A DNA stretch of 44,759 nt from an uncultured Mollicutes bacterium (GTDB lineage: Bacteria; Bacillota_I; Bacilli_A; RFN20; CAG-826): NCBI GenBank assembly GCA_900545015.1, contig UQXJ01000010.1:1-44759 (forward strand), written 5' to 3'. The notes beneath the pieces were generated by a model. The model did not search any database. It had not been told where the DNA came from and was given only the letters and a program-made list of their open reading frames with translations. Positions 25,925-36,113 of this stretch are shown here, piece by piece. How positions within the stretch are numbered: position 1 is the first letter of the stretch; each line of letters starts with the position of its first letter. A program made the position numbers and the translations under genes.

Positions 25925-26204
25925 AGATGTATTAAAAGATGCAGCTAATAGACTTTTATTCGACATGACAGATGAAGAATATAACACTCTATTAGATGAA
26001 TTTGATTCAATTAAAGAACAATTTTTATTAATCGGAAATATTGAAGGTGTTGATAAATTAACTCCTATGACTTTTCCTTTTAATGTAACTATTGATTATT
26101 TAAGAGAAGATGAACCAATTACTCCTTTAACACAAGAAGAAGTATTAAAGAATGCAGGTTCAACTAAAGATGGACAAATTAAGCTTCCAAAGGTGGTAGG
26201 ATAA
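25908..26204 (+). CDS. gatC: Asp/Glu-tRNA(Asn/Gln) amidotransferase subunit C
   Basis: A 98-residue stabilising subunit of GatCAB that wraps around GatA and GatB. Recognised by its size, position, and the C-terminal LREDEPITPLTQEEVLKNAG, the family's usual DxVxxxLxQEExLxNAP region. The reading frame overlaps ligA by 17 bp with AAGGAG about 12 nt before the ATG. With asnS present, the complex probably amidates Glu-tRNA(Gln). Confidence 0.92.
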   Translation: MKEVNKDVLKDAANRLLFDMTDEEYNTLLDEFDSIKEQFLLIGNIEGVDKLTPMTFPFNVTIDYLREDEPITPLTQEEVLKNAGSTKDGQIKLPKVVG

Positions 26205-26205
26205 T

Positions 26206-27681
26206 ATGAATTATTTAGATTTAACTATTGAAGAAATACATAAAGCTTTATTAGAAAAGAAAGTTACACCTTTAGAACTTACTAAAGAAGCACTTAAAAG
26301 AGCAAAAGCTAATAAAGATAACGCATTTGAATTAATCGTTGAAGGAGATGCTCTTAAAAAAGCAGAAGAACTTTCCAAAAAGGAAGTACCAGTTGATAAC
26401 TATTTCTTTGGTATTCCTTATGTTGCAAAGGATAATTTCTCAACTAAAGGTTATGAAACTACTGCAAGTAGCAATATATTAAAAGGATATGTACCTTTAT
26501 TTGATGCTACTGTTGTTAAAACATTAAATGATTTAGGTGCTATATTAATTGGAAAATCTACACTTGATGAACTTGCTATGGGTGGAACTGGAACAACAGG
26601 ACACCTTGGAACTACATATAATCCATATGATCCAACTCATACTAGATTAATTGGTGGATCAAGCTGTGGAAGTGCTGTTTGTGTATCTGATGCAATCGTT
26701 CCATTTGCTTTAGGAAGTGATACTGGGGACTCAGTAAGAAAACCTGCTTCATTTGCTGGCCTTGTTGGTTTTAAACCTACATGGGGAAATATTTCTAGAT
26801 TTGGATTATTCCCATTTGCTCCAAGCATGGATCATGTTGGTTATTTCACTCGTTCAGTTAAAGATGCTGCAATAGCTTTAAAAGTATTAGCATTCCAAGA
26901 TGAAAATGATTCAACATCAAGTTATAAAGTTAGAGATGATTATACTAATTATGTACTTAGTGTAAAAGGCAAAAAAATTGCTGTTATCAATCAAATTTTT
27001 AACTCGATTGATGATGAAAAAGTTAAAAAATGTTTTGCTTCTTCTATCGAATTTTTAAAGAAAAACGGTGCAGAAGTTGACTATATTGATGTAGATATTG
27101 ATTTATTAAAAGCTGTTTATCCAACATATATTTGTATTTCTAGTGCTGAAGCTACAAGTAATAACGCTAATCTTGATGGTATTAAATTCGGACCATATTA
27201 TGGTGGAAAAACTTATCAAGAAGTTATGTATAACGCAAGAACAAAGGGTTTCTCACCTTTAATCAAACGTAGATTCGTTTTGGGAAGCTATGCATTAATG
27301 AGAGAAAACCAACAAGAAGTTTTCCTTAGAGCTCAAAAAGCTAGAAGAATGATCGTTGATGAATTCAATAAGATTTTTGAAAAATATGACTGTGTATATC
27401 TTCCAGCAGCTCCAAGCATCGCTCCGAAAGAAAAAGAAACATCAAATAAAGTTAATAGCGATTTCATGATTGCTGATAACTGGTTAGGTATTGGTAATTT
27501 TGGTGGCTTCCCATCAATTACTCTTCCTATTGGTTTTGAAGATAATATGCCACTTGGTGGTAATTTAATGAGCAAACCATTTAGCGAACTTGAACTTTTT
27601 GGTATTGCCAGCGTTGTTGAAGAAGGAACTGGCTTAAAAGGATTAAGCTACAAAAACTATAAAGAAAAGGAGGGAAAATAA
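26206..27681 (+). CDS. gatA: Asp/Glu-tRNA(Asn/Gln) amidotransferase subunit A
   Basis: A 491-residue amidase-signature glutaminase that releases ammonia for GatB. The Ser-cisSer-Lys triad is K75 (PYVAKDNF), S152 (GGSSCGSA) and S176 (SDTGDSVRKP), with the same 24-residue Ser spacing as S. aureus GatA. The residue before the nucleophile is Asp in place of the usual Gly, and GGSSGGS is GGSSCGS. I believe such variants occur in Mollicutes-related GatA, so it is probably active. The gene starts 1 bp after gatC and stops 1 bp before gatB. Confidence 0.96.
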   Translation: MNYLDLTIEEIHKALLEKKVTPLELTKEALKRAKANKDNAFELIVEGDALKKAEELSKKEVPVDNYFFGIPYVAKDNFSTKGYETTASSNILKGYVPLFDATVVKTLNDLGAILIGKSTLDELAMGGTGTTGHLGTTYNPYDPTHTRLIGGSSCGSAVCVSDAIVPFALGSDTGDSVRKPASFAGLVGFKPTWGNISRFGLFPFAPSMDHVGYFTRSVKDAAIALKVLAFQDENDSTSSYKVRDDYTNYVLSVKGKKIAVINQIFNSIDDEKVKKCFASSIEFLKKNGAEVDYIDVDIDLLKAVYPTYICISSAEATSNNANLDGIKFGPYYGGKTYQEVMYNARTKGFSPLIKRRFVLGSYALMRENQQEVFLRAQKARRMIVDEFNKIFEKYDCVYLPAAPSIAPKEKETSNKVNSDFMIADNWLGIGNFGGFPSITLPIGFEDNMPLGGNLMSKPFSELELFGIASVVEEGTGLKGLSYKNYKEKEGK

Positions 27682-27682
27682 T

Positions 27683-29107
27683 ATGAACTTTGAAACTATT
27701 GTTGGTATTGAAATCCACGTTGAGATGAAAACAAAGTCAAAAATGTTCTCTCTCGCTCCAATTAAATTTGGCTTAACACCAAATACAGAAGTTGTTCCTA
27801 TGGATATGGCTTTCCCAGGAACAATGCCTAGAGTAAATAAAGAAGCAGTTAGAAATGCTATCCGTGTTTCACACGCTTTACATATGTCTATCGATCAAGA
27901 AATTTGGTTTGATAGAAAGAATTACTTCTACAGTGATTTACCAAAAGGTTACCAAATCACTCAACAAGCTAGACCTATCGGAAGTGAAGGATATCTTGAA
28001 ATTGAAATGGATGGCAAAAAGAAGAAAATTGCTATTGAAAGACTTCACATGGAAGAAGATACATGTATGCAACACCACTTTAGTGATTATACATTAGTAG
28101 ACTATAATAGAGCTGGTGTCCCATTAATTGAAATTGTTTCTAAACCAGATATTAGAAGTGGTGAAGAAGCAAGAAAATATGTCGAAAAGATTCGTGAAAT
28201 CGTTACTTTCTCTAATGTTAGTGATGGTAAGATGGAAAACGGTTCTTTAAGATGTGACGTTAACGTTTCAATTAGACCTTATGGAAGCGATAAATTTGGA
28301 ACTAAAGTTGAAGTCAAAAACCTTAACTCAATTGCTAACGTTGAAAAAGCTATCGATTTTGAAACTAAGAGACAAAGTGAATTATTACTTTTAGGAAAAG
28401 AAGTTGAACAAGAAACTAGAAGATTTGATGAAGCAAAGAAAGAAACTGTTTTAATGAGAAAGAAAACAGATGCTGCTGACTATAAATATTTCACTGAACC
28501 AAATATTCCACCTATTACTTTAAGTGATGAATTTGTTAAAGATGCTATTGATACATGTCCAGAACTTTATGACCAAAAAATCGAAAGATTTGAAAGAGAT
28601 TATGCTTTAAATGATGTTGATACAAAAATTATCTTATCAAGTAAAGAATTCTCTCAATACTATGATGAAGCTGCTAAATTTACTAAACTCTATCAACCTT
28701 TAGCTAATTTCATGATTAGTGAAGTTAATGGATACTTAAATAAAGAAAATAAAACAATCAATGAATTTGATGTTAAGCCACAATTTATTAGTGAACTTGT
28801 TGAGTTACTTCAATCAAAGAAAATTAATTCAAAACAAGGAAAAGATATTTTTGCTAAATTAGTTAAAGAAAATAAATCACCACTTATTCTTCAAAAAGAA
28901 ATGGGTGCTACTTTAATTAATGATGAAGCAGAAATTATCAAATTAATTGAAGAAGTACTTGTTCAAAATCCAACATTAAGAGATGATTTCAAAGCTGGTA
29001 AAACAAGAGCCCAAGGCTTCGTAATGGGTCAAGTTATGAAGAAAACTGGAGGAAAAGTAAACCCAGCAATTGCAAATAAATTAATTGTACAAGAATTAAA
29101 TAAGTAA
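27683..29107 (+). CDS. gatB: Asp/Glu-tRNA(Asn/Gln) amidotransferase subunit B
   Basis: A 474-residue kinase/transferase subunit that phosphorylates mischarged Glu- or Asp-tRNA and accepts ammonia. The opening VGIEIHVEMKTKSKMFS and LHMEEDTCMQHH, DYNRAGVPLIEIVS and SLRCDVNVSIRP blocks are diagnostic. The C-terminal YqeY-like tRNA-binding domain ends in PSTR-equivalent GGKVNPAIANKLI. AGGAGGG lies about 8 nt before the ATG. Length fits GatB (about 475). Confidence 0.97.
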   Translation: MNFETIVGIEIHVEMKTKSKMFSLAPIKFGLTPNTEVVPMDMAFPGTMPRVNKEAVRNAIRVSHALHMSIDQEIWFDRKNYFYSDLPKGYQITQQARPIGSEGYLEIEMDGKKKKIAIERLHMEEDTCMQHHFSDYTLVDYNRAGVPLIEIVSKPDIRSGEEARKYVEKIREIVTFSNVSDGKMENGSLRCDVNVSIRPYGSDKFGTKVEVKNLNSIANVEKAIDFETKRQSELLLLGKEVEQETRRFDEAKKETVLMRKKTDAADYKYFTEPNIPPITLSDEFVKDAIDTCPELYDQKIERFERDYALNDVDTKIILSSKEFSQYYDEAAKFTKLYQPLANFMISEVNGYLNKENKTINEFDVKPQFISELVELLQSKKINSKQGKDIFAKLVKENKSPLILQKEMGATLINDEAEIIKLIEEVLVQNPTLRDDFKAGKTRAQGFVMGQVMKKTGGKVNPAIANKLIVQELNK

Positions 29108-29121
29108 AGGACGGCAAACGA

Positions 29122-31521
29122 GTGACAGATTTCATTGAAGAAAAAACAATTAACGAAAAAACCATTTTCGTTGTGCCTAATGAAATTAAAAATTATTTAA
29201 TTCAAAGAAAAAAAGATAACCCTTATTTAGATTATAAGGTCTTTACAATTAACGATATAATTAGAAACTTAAAGGGAAACGAAAGGAACGCAAGTGCAAT
29301 AAATTTAGCATTTAAGTTCCTCCCTGAACTTTCGTATAACACTATAAAAGAAGTATTACACTATCTTTATTTTTCGTTTGATTTAAAAAATGAAACGAAT
29401 GAAAAATTTATTAATTTGTATAAAGAATTAAAAGAAAACGATCTTCTTAAGATTGGTGAAGACTTTTTACTCTTGTTAAAATCTAGGAAAATTATTTTCA
29501 TTAATTTTGAAAAATCAACTTATATTAAAAATTTCATTGAGTTTTATGAAATAAAAAATTACGAATTTTGTTCATTAAAAGATTTATTTAAAGAAAGTGA
29601 AAATAGAACTTATCATTCACTCTTTAATATAGGTGATGAGCTTCATTATGGATTAACTTATCTATTAAAAGAATTGAAAAATGGTGCAAAACCTGAAGAT
29701 TTTTATATTTATCTCGATTACGATAGATATGAATTCTATTTAAAACTCTTTTTAAATGATATTGATGTTCCTACTAATGTAACTGAAAAAGCTACATTAT
29801 TTGATTTGCCATTATCTAAGAAACTATTCCCACTCATTGATGATAATTTTAAAATTTTAGAATATTTAGAATCAATTGACGAAGAAGAAAAAGACGATGA
29901 ATATCAATTAATCTATAATAAACTTAGAAGCTTAAATATTGATGACTTAAAAAATAAATTAATTAATTTTAAGGAAATCTTGCAATCTACAAAAATTGAA
30001 GAAATTAAATATGCTAATTCAATTAAATTTTCTAACTCAATTGAGATTAATCCTTTTAAGAGAATTTTAGTTTTTGGACTTGATCAAAAACTACTTCCTA
30101 AAAATATTAAAGACAATAAATATTTTTTACGTTCTTACCTTTTTGATAAAGGCTTTGATAGCCTTGATGAAGAAGTAAGAATGAAAAATAATATCGAAGA
30201 AACTTTCTTAAAACTTAATAGCATTGAACTTGTTTTAAATCATAAAAAAGATAACGCTGGAAGTAATGACGATAGTTATTATCTAAAATCTTTAGGCTTT
30301 AAAAGAATAAAAGAAAGTCTTATTAAAGAAGAATATAACGAAGAAATTCTTAAACTTTTTTATAGAGATGAACTTGATAAATTTTTAAGAACTAAAGAAA
30401 TATCTAATAATCTTAAAAATTACAAAGCATATTTTAATGAACCTTTTGAATTCTATGATAATTCATATAAAAGAATTCAAAATTTTGAATTTGATTTTTC
30501 TAAGTCACTTTCATATTCAAGTATTTATGAATATAGAAAATGCCCTTTTTTATATTTTTTAGATAGAGTTATTAAAGTTGATGTTAATCAAGATACTTTA
30601 GCTTTAAAGTTTGGAAACATTGCACATGCTATTTTAGAACATATATATGAATCAGATTTTAATTTTAAAGAAGTTAAAGAAAAAACAATCGAAGAATTTA
30701 GTGCTAATAATGATGGAGTCCCTTATTTAGATAATAGAGAAAATATTTTACTCATCAAACCTTTTGAAGAATTAGAAAATACAATTAATCTCATCCTTGA
30801 ACATAAAAATAATATGTCTTATAAGGCTTCTTATAGTGAGACATCTTTATCAAAAGATGAAAATTTTATATATCAAGATGTTATTGATAAAGGAGACAAA
30901 ATTTATACTGTTGATTTACCAATGAAAATTAAGCTTTATGGAAAACTTGATAGTATCATTGAAACGACTGATGATTCATTGTTCATTATTGATTATAAAA
31001 CAGGTGCTGATAGTTTTAGCAAGACCGATTTCACTAATAAACTTATAGATATTCAATTACCAAGTTATATGTATCTCATGGAAATGAATAAAAATAAAGA
31101 GCTATCAGGCAAAACTGTTGCTGGATTATTTATTCAACCAATTTTGCCTAATAAAGGTAAAGGCTTTTATAATTTTTATAAACCAACAGCTGAAGATATA
31201 GATTCACTTAAACTTAATGGTATTTTCCTTGATGATCTTGATAGACTTCAAAAGTTTGATTACTCAACGTTAAGTGAAGGCACTAAGGATTCTAAATATA
31301 TAGCTAGATTGAGTATTAACGGAAATGGCACAATTAATAAGCAAAAGAAAGCTTTTGTAACACTTCAAGAATTAACTGATTATTCAAATTTAGTTAAGCA
31401 AATTTTTATTGATTGGTTATCACGTATTAGGTTTGCAAATTTTGAAATTAAACCTGATACAAAGGTATTAAATCCATGTAGTTATTGTATCCATCACGAT
31501 ATATGTTTTAAGAAACTTTAA
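29122..31521 (+). CDS. addB: Shortened AddB-like helicase-nuclease subunit
   Basis: A 799-residue subunit of the AddAB/RexAB double-strand-break repair nuclease. The C-terminal PD-(D/E)XK nuclease has GNIAHAILEHIY, then YGKLDSI and FIIDYKTG. It is framed by the iron-sulfur Cys set C474, C786, C789 and C795, with the same CxxC-x5-C ending as B. subtilis AddB. AddB is usually about 1,100-1,170 residues. Here the N-terminal half is about 330 residues shorter and no GxGKS/T Walker A is seen. It starts with GTG at 29122 (AAAGGA upstream), 14 bp after gatB, and addA follows by 11 bp. Confidence 0.88.
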   Translation: MTDFIEEKTINEKTIFVVPNEIKNYLIQRKKDNPYLDYKVFTINDIIRNLKGNERNASAINLAFKFLPELSYNTIKEVLHYLYFSFDLKNETNEKFINLYKELKENDLLKIGEDFLLLLKSRKIIFINFEKSTYIKNFIEFYEIKNYEFCSLKDLFKESENRTYHSLFNIGDELHYGLTYLLKELKNGAKPEDFYIYLDYDRYEFYLKLFLNDIDVPTNVTEKATLFDLPLSKKLFPLIDDNFKILEYLESIDEEEKDDEYQLIYNKLRSLNIDDLKNKLINFKEILQSTKIEEIKYANSIKFSNSIEINPFKRILVFGLDQKLLPKNIKDNKYFLRSYLFDKGFDSLDEEVRMKNNIEETFLKLNSIELVLNHKKDNAGSNDDSYYLKSLGFKRIKESLIKEEYNEEILKLFYRDELDKFLRTKEISNNLKNYKAYFNEPFEFYDNSYKRIQNFEFDFSKSLSYSSIYEYRKCPFLYFLDRVIKVDVNQDTLALKFGNIAHAILEHIYESDFNFKEVKEKTIEEFSANNDGVPYLDNRENILLIKPFEELENTINLILEHKNNMSYKASYSETSLSKDENFIYQDVIDKGDKIYTVDLPMKIKLYGKLDSIIETTDDSLFIIDYKTGADSFSKTDFTNKLIDIQLPSYMYLMEMNKNKELSGKTVAGLFIQPILPNKGKGFYNFYKPTAEDIDSLKLNGIFLDDLDRLQKFDYSTLSEGTKDSKYIARLSINGNGTINKQKKAFVTLQELTDYSNLVKQIFIDWLSRIRFANFEIKPDTKVLNPCSYCIHHDICFKKL

Positions 31522-31532
31522 TAGGAATAGAT

Positions 31533-34500
31533 ATGGCAAAAGAAGAAACTAAATATTACGGAAATCAAGGTCCTGCAATTGAAAGTACAGGAAATGTTGT
31601 TGTTAGTGCTGGCGCTGGTAGCGGCAAAACTTTTGTATTAACTGAAAGAGTAAAAAATAATATTTTAGGCTTAGTTAAAGGAAATGGAAAAGTTAAATTA
31701 TCTGAATTACTCATATTAACTTTTACAAACGAAGCTGCTCAATCAATGAAAAATAAAATTAAAAAAGCTTTAGATGAAGTTCCTGAACTCAAGTATTTAA
31801 TACCAATAGTTGATAGTTCTCATATCGAAACTTTTGATGCTTATGCAAGATTTATTGTTGAAAAATATGGCAGTTTTGTAGGGGTTTCAAGTGGTTTTGA
31901 CACTTTAGATCAAGAAATTTTATCTGTTAAATCTATCAATATTTTAGATGAAATCTTTGATAAATTATATGAGGAACAAGATAAAACTTTTATTGAAATA
32001 ATTTATAACTACACTCGTCGTGGAGATGAAAATTTTAAAGAATTTATTAGAAGTGTATACAATAATGTTCTCTTTAAAAAGAATGATCCAATTGCTTTTT
32101 TAAATAAATATAAAAAAGAAAAACTTAATAAAGAGTTTTTTAATAATGTAATTAATGACGTTAATAAATATATTGCTGAGCAAAAAGAAATCATTAATGT
32201 TGATAAGAATAAAATTAGTTTCCGTGAATTAAAAGAAAAGATTGATACTTCTCTTGTTTCACTTGAAATGGTTACAACAATTGATAAGCTTTCTGAAATT
32301 GAAAACTTTAAGAAGATGGAGTCTTTAAATGATATCTTAAAGAAAATTGATGATCCTTTTGAAAGACAAATCGAAAGTGAAGTCACAGATGAAATCAAGG
32401 ATGCATATAATTCTATTTTCGATCTCAAAGATTTTGATTTAGATGAGTTCTTTAATAGAGATGTTGAATATCAAATTAAATATTTAACATTTATAATTGA
32501 TAGAATTTTAATTCCTTTAATTAATGGACTCGAAGATTTTAAAAAGAAAACAAATTGTTATACATTTTCAAATATTGCTCTTTTTGCAACTAAGATATTA
32601 AAAGAACACGACAGTGTTCGTAATGAAATAAAGAATCAATTTAAATTAATAATGATTGATGAATATCAAGACACATCACCTACTCAAGATGAATTTATCA
32701 ACCTTATTGAAAACAATAACGTTTTTTGTGTTGGCGACATAAAGCAATCAATTTATCGTTTTAGAGGTGCTGAACCTACTTTATTTAAAAAGAGATATGA
32801 TGACTATAGTAGTAATAACGGAAATGGTCGAGTCATAAACATGAACAATAACTTTAGAAGTAGAAAAGAAATTCTTTATAAAGTTAATGATATGTTTAGT
32901 GCTTTAATGACTAATGAATTTGGTGGTGCAGATTACCTTAAGGAGCATATTATTGAATCAGCTAATGATAAATATGACACTATTGGTAAAACAAACCAAA
33001 AACATGGTATTTTTGAAATTCCATATTCTGGAATTGCTTTTAGCGAAAGCGGAAGTATATCTAGTGCTAAAGAAAAAAGAATAGAGCAATATGCTGTTAC
33101 AATTGCTAATAATATAAAGGAAAAAGTAAATTCTAAATATTTAGTACTTGATGATAAAACATTAAGACCTTGCTCTTATAAAGACTTTGCTATCCTTACT
33201 TATATTGGTGACGATGTTTGTAAAGTCCTTGAAAGAGTTTTTAAAAGATTAAATATACCATTTAATGGAAGATATAGCGAAGACATGAAAGAAGATAGTT
33301 CAATCGTTGTTTTAAAAAATATTTTCCATTTAATAAACCTTATAACAAGTCCTAAGAGTGACATTAATGAAGATAAAATCAAACATAAGTTTGCTTCAAT
33401 TTTAAGATCGTTCCTATATTCTTATAGTGATGAAGAACTTTATAGAATATTTAAAGACAACAATTATAAAGAACATGAAGTTTATAAAAAGATTGAACGC
33501 TTTGCATTTGATAATGCTTCTAAACCTTTAAAAACTATATTCTCTAATATAATGTCTGAATTTGATTTTATAAAGAACATTTCTAAATTAAAAGATGCTG
33601 TAAATGCTATTGATAAGAACAATATTTTCTTTGATAAAACAAAATTAATGGATAAGATTGGTTTTACATTAAATGATTTCTGCATTTATCTTGATACTAT
33701 TTCTAATTTTAATATCGAAATGGAACAAGAGATATTCTCTGAATCAACTGACAGTGTGACTTTTATGACTATTCATAAATCTAAGGGTCTAGAATTCCCA
33801 ATTGTTTATCTTCCTTTTTTAGATGGTTTTATTAAACCAAAGAATAAAGGAAATGGTGATTTCTATGTTTTAGATGATGAATTTTTCCTTCCTTTATTTA
33901 GTGACCCAAAGAAAGTAAGTAATATCTTTGGCGTTTTAAAAGAAATGGAAAGAAAAAAAGACAATAGTGATGACGCTGAAAGACTAAGGCTATTTTATGT
34001 TGCATTAACTAGAGCTAAAGAAGATGTTATTTTAGTTAGTGATAATGAACCTCAAATGAATCGTGATGAATATAATAATAAGATTAAAGATAAAATAGAA
34101 AAATATTATATCGATAATAAAATTTCATATACTGAAGAAGATTTAAATAAAGAAACAATTAAAGAAGCAGAAGAGAATATCAAAACACATTCAAGATTTG
34201 ATTTTAATGATTTCTTATTCCTTATGTTTAATAAATATGAAATTGATCCATATGTTGATGAATTTATTAAATCTCCTACCGATTATTTAAACAAAATAAT
34301 GGATAAATATGAGATTGAAAATAGCGCTAACAATTTTACCTCTTTGAAAGAAGAATTTTTTAAAGTATATGTAAAAAATGATCGTGTCCTAGGTAAAACG
34401 AACATCGATGAAGTTGTTAATAATTTTAAGAAGAAAGAAGAATCAAAGAAAAAAACTAGTGATAAAAAAACAAAGAGTAAAAATGGAGAAGTAACCAAAG

Positions 34501-35261
34501 ATGAAGTGCTATTTTCTGGCATTATTTCTATCGATGGTCACTATCTTAAAAGTGTAATTAGCAAGGAAGGCAAAAGCGATACTAAGTTTGTATTTTCATT
34601 CTTTTATGAGGATGACCTTGTTATTTCTTTTAAAGATAAAAATGATATAGAATCATTTAAAAACCGTGTAAAATCCAATGATTTTCAAAATATTTATAAT
34701 GAATACATTGGAAAATTTAATAACCCAAATTATGATTTAAATGAAAAATTTAAATCAATTGATAAAGGCGAAAAAATTAACTTTAATGAGATTCATATCG
34801 AAAAGGTACCAGTCAAATCATTTAAAAAAGCTAGCAAAGATGCTGATGATGAAGTTAATGAAACAACGCTTGATTACGGTACTCATATGCATGCGCTTCT
34901 AGAAATTATCGATTTTGATAATCCAAATTTAGACATCATTAAGAATAATTACGAACGTAATAAAATCGAAAAAGTTGTTAATTTAGTTAATGGGTTAAAA
35001 GCTCAAAACACAAAGATATTTAAAGAATATCAATTCATTGATGATATCAATAACACAAGTGGAATTATCGATTTGCTTTTAGTGAGTGACAATAAAACAA
35101 TAGTTATTGATTATAAACTTAAAAATATTGATGATCCTTTATATATTAATCAACTTAAAACATATAAAGATGCGATGAAAAATATATTTAAAAAAGAAGT
35201 TAACGAAACTTATCTTTTATCTATAAATGACGGAATTTTAAAAGAAGTTAAATGTGAATAA
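31533..35261 (+). CDS. addA: ATP-dependent helicase/nuclease subunit A (AddA)
   Basis: A 1,242-residue UvrD-type helicase with a C-terminal nuclease. Walker A is AGAGSGKT (26-33), followed by DEYQDTSPTQ (II), GDIKQSIYRFRGA (III), TIHKSKGLEFPIVYLP (V) and RLRLFYVALTRAKED (VI). The nuclease domain has GTHMHALLE, GIIDLLL and IDYK (D1193, K1195). A Lys/Ser-rich linker near 968-990 joins the parts. With AddB it resects DNA ends and loads RecA at Chi. It is the last gene of the pcrA operon, converging with the HipT gene 6 bp away; no terminator is visible between them. Confidence 0.96.
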   Translation: MAKEETKYYGNQGPAIESTGNVVVSAGAGSGKTFVLTERVKNNILGLVKGNGKVKLSELLILTFTNEAAQSMKNKIKKALDEVPELKYLIPIVDSSHIETFDAYARFIVEKYGSFVGVSSGFDTLDQEILSVKSINILDEIFDKLYEEQDKTFIEIIYNYTRRGDENFKEFIRSVYNNVLFKKNDPIAFLNKYKKEKLNKEFFNNVINDVNKYIAEQKEIINVDKNKISFRELKEKIDTSLVSLEMVTTIDKLSEIENFKKMESLNDILKKIDDPFERQIESEVTDEIKDAYNSIFDLKDFDLDEFFNRDVEYQIKYLTFIIDRILIPLINGLEDFKKKTNCYTFSNIALFATKILKEHDSVRNEIKNQFKLIMIDEYQDTSPTQDEFINLIENNNVFCVGDIKQSIYRFRGAEPTLFKKRYDDYSSNNGNGRVINMNNNFRSRKEILYKVNDMFSALMTNEFGGADYLKEHIIESANDKYDTIGKTNQKHGIFEIPYSGIAFSESGSISSAKEKRIEQYAVTIANNIKEKVNSKYLVLDDKTLRPCSYKDFAILTYIGDDVCKVLERVFKRLNIPFNGRYSEDMKEDSSIVVLKNIFHLINLITSPKSDINEDKIKHKFASILRSFLYSYSDEELYRIFKDNNYKEHEVYKKIERFAFDNASKPLKTIFSNIMSEFDFIKNISKLKDAVNAIDKNNIFFDKTKLMDKIGFTLNDFCIYLDTISNFNIEMEQEIFSESTDSVTFMTIHKSKGLEFPIVYLPFLDGFIKPKNKGNGDFYVLDDEFFLPLFSDPKKVSNIFGVLKEMERKKDNSDDAERLRLFYVALTRAKEDVILVSDNEPQMNRDEYNNKIKDKIEKYYIDNKISYTEEDLNKETIKEAEENIKTHSRFDFNDFLFLMFNKYEIDPYVDEFIKSPTDYLNKIMDKYEIENSANNFTSLKEEFFKVYVKNDRVLGKTNIDEVVNNFKKKEESKKKTSDKKTKSKNGEVTKDEVLFSGIISIDGHYLKSVISKEGKSDTKFVFSFFYEDDLVISFKDKNDIESFKNRVKSNDFQNIYNEYIGKFNNPNYDLNEKFKSIDKGEKINFNEIHIEKVPVKSFKKASKDADDEVNETTLDYGTHMHALLEIIDFDNPNLDIIKNNYERNKIEKVVNLVNGLKAQNTKIFKEYQFIDDINNTSGIIDLLLVSDNKTIVIDYKLKNIDDPLYINQLKTYKDAMKNIFKKEVNETYLLSINDGILKEVKCE

Positions 35262-35267
35262 AGACTT

Positions 35268-36113
35268 TTACTTTAAAATTTCAGTTCTTTCTAAAATTAT
35301 TTTTTTAAGACTTTCCTTTAAATCTATTGGAAGAAGCGATTCATCACACATTTTTAATAACTCAGGAGTAAATTTAACGAGATTTTGAATAAGCTTTTTT
35401 GCTGTTACACGAGAGATATTACAAGCATCTGCAAATTTTAAGAAATCATTTTTATGAATATTTGTTTTCTTGTCATTCATGGTGAGCGCAAGTTCTTCTT
35501 TATCAGAAGGCATATTTGCATTAACAGGTAATAAGTCGTAAGCGGGTGAAAGTATATATTCACCACTTCCTTCACCAGTTTCAATAAGAGAGAAATTTTT
35601 TAAATGCATATCTGAATTACCGACCATGAAACAAAAAACAATTCTAAGATAAAATTCAGTGATATCAATACCTGTTCTTGAAGAATATTTTTCTATAATT
35701 TTTGCGCAACGTTCGTACGAACCTCTATATTTATCTTCGGTGAGTCTTAAGTCGAGCTGACAAAAATCTTCCATTGCTAAAAGACTAACGTTATCTTTTA
35801 AAATAATACGATCGATACGCTTTGTAATATATGCGAGACCTGTTTTATTTTTAATAAGTGCATGAGGAACTGTTGAAATTCCTACTTTATCTGCCATAGA
35901 CATTATAAGTTGCTCTGATTCTGGCAATGCTTTGAATTCCTCTACCTGAGGTTTAAGAATATATCCAGTAGGGAAGTTTACAAGTGTTAATCTAGGTTTC
36001 TTTCTACCACTCGTAAGATGAAGTAACAATTTCTTTTGAACGCCAGGAACAGTAAAACCTTGATTTGCTGTTTCTAATGCTAAAAGAGTTAAAGAATCAT
36101 TATCAAATTCCAT
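35268..36113 (-). CDS. hipT: HipT/HipA-family Ser/Thr kinase toxin, core domain
   Basis: This 281-codon open frame is the kinase part of a HipT/HipA toxin. A glycine-rich loop reads FTVPGVQKKL, the catalytic stretch is GNSDMHLKNFSL, and the DFG-equivalent is SPAYDLL. Family members phosphorylate tRNA synthetases or similar targets and halt growth. Compared with HipT, the S-x-S autophosphorylation site is T-V-P. The frame continues upstream for 34 codons to a true ATG at 36215 but is cut by TAG at 36162-36164. The ATG at 36113 has no good ribosome site, so production may be low. It follows hipB and hipS on one leftward transcript. HipBST organisation (split N-lobe) fits better than HipBA. Confidence 0.85.
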   Translation of the reverse strand: MEFDNDSLTLLALETANQGFTVPGVQKKLLLHLTSGRKKPRLTLVNFPTGYILKPQVEEFKALPESEQLIMSMADKVGISTVPHALIKNKTGLAYITKRIDRIILKDNVSLLAMEDFCQLDLRLTEDKYRGSYERCAKIIEKYSSRTGIDITEFYLRIVFCFMVGNSDMHLKNFSLIETGEGSGEYILSPAYDLLPVNANMPSDKEELALTMNDKKTNIHKNDFLKFADACNISRVTAKKLIQNLVKFTPELLKMCDESLLPIDLKESLKKIILERTEILK

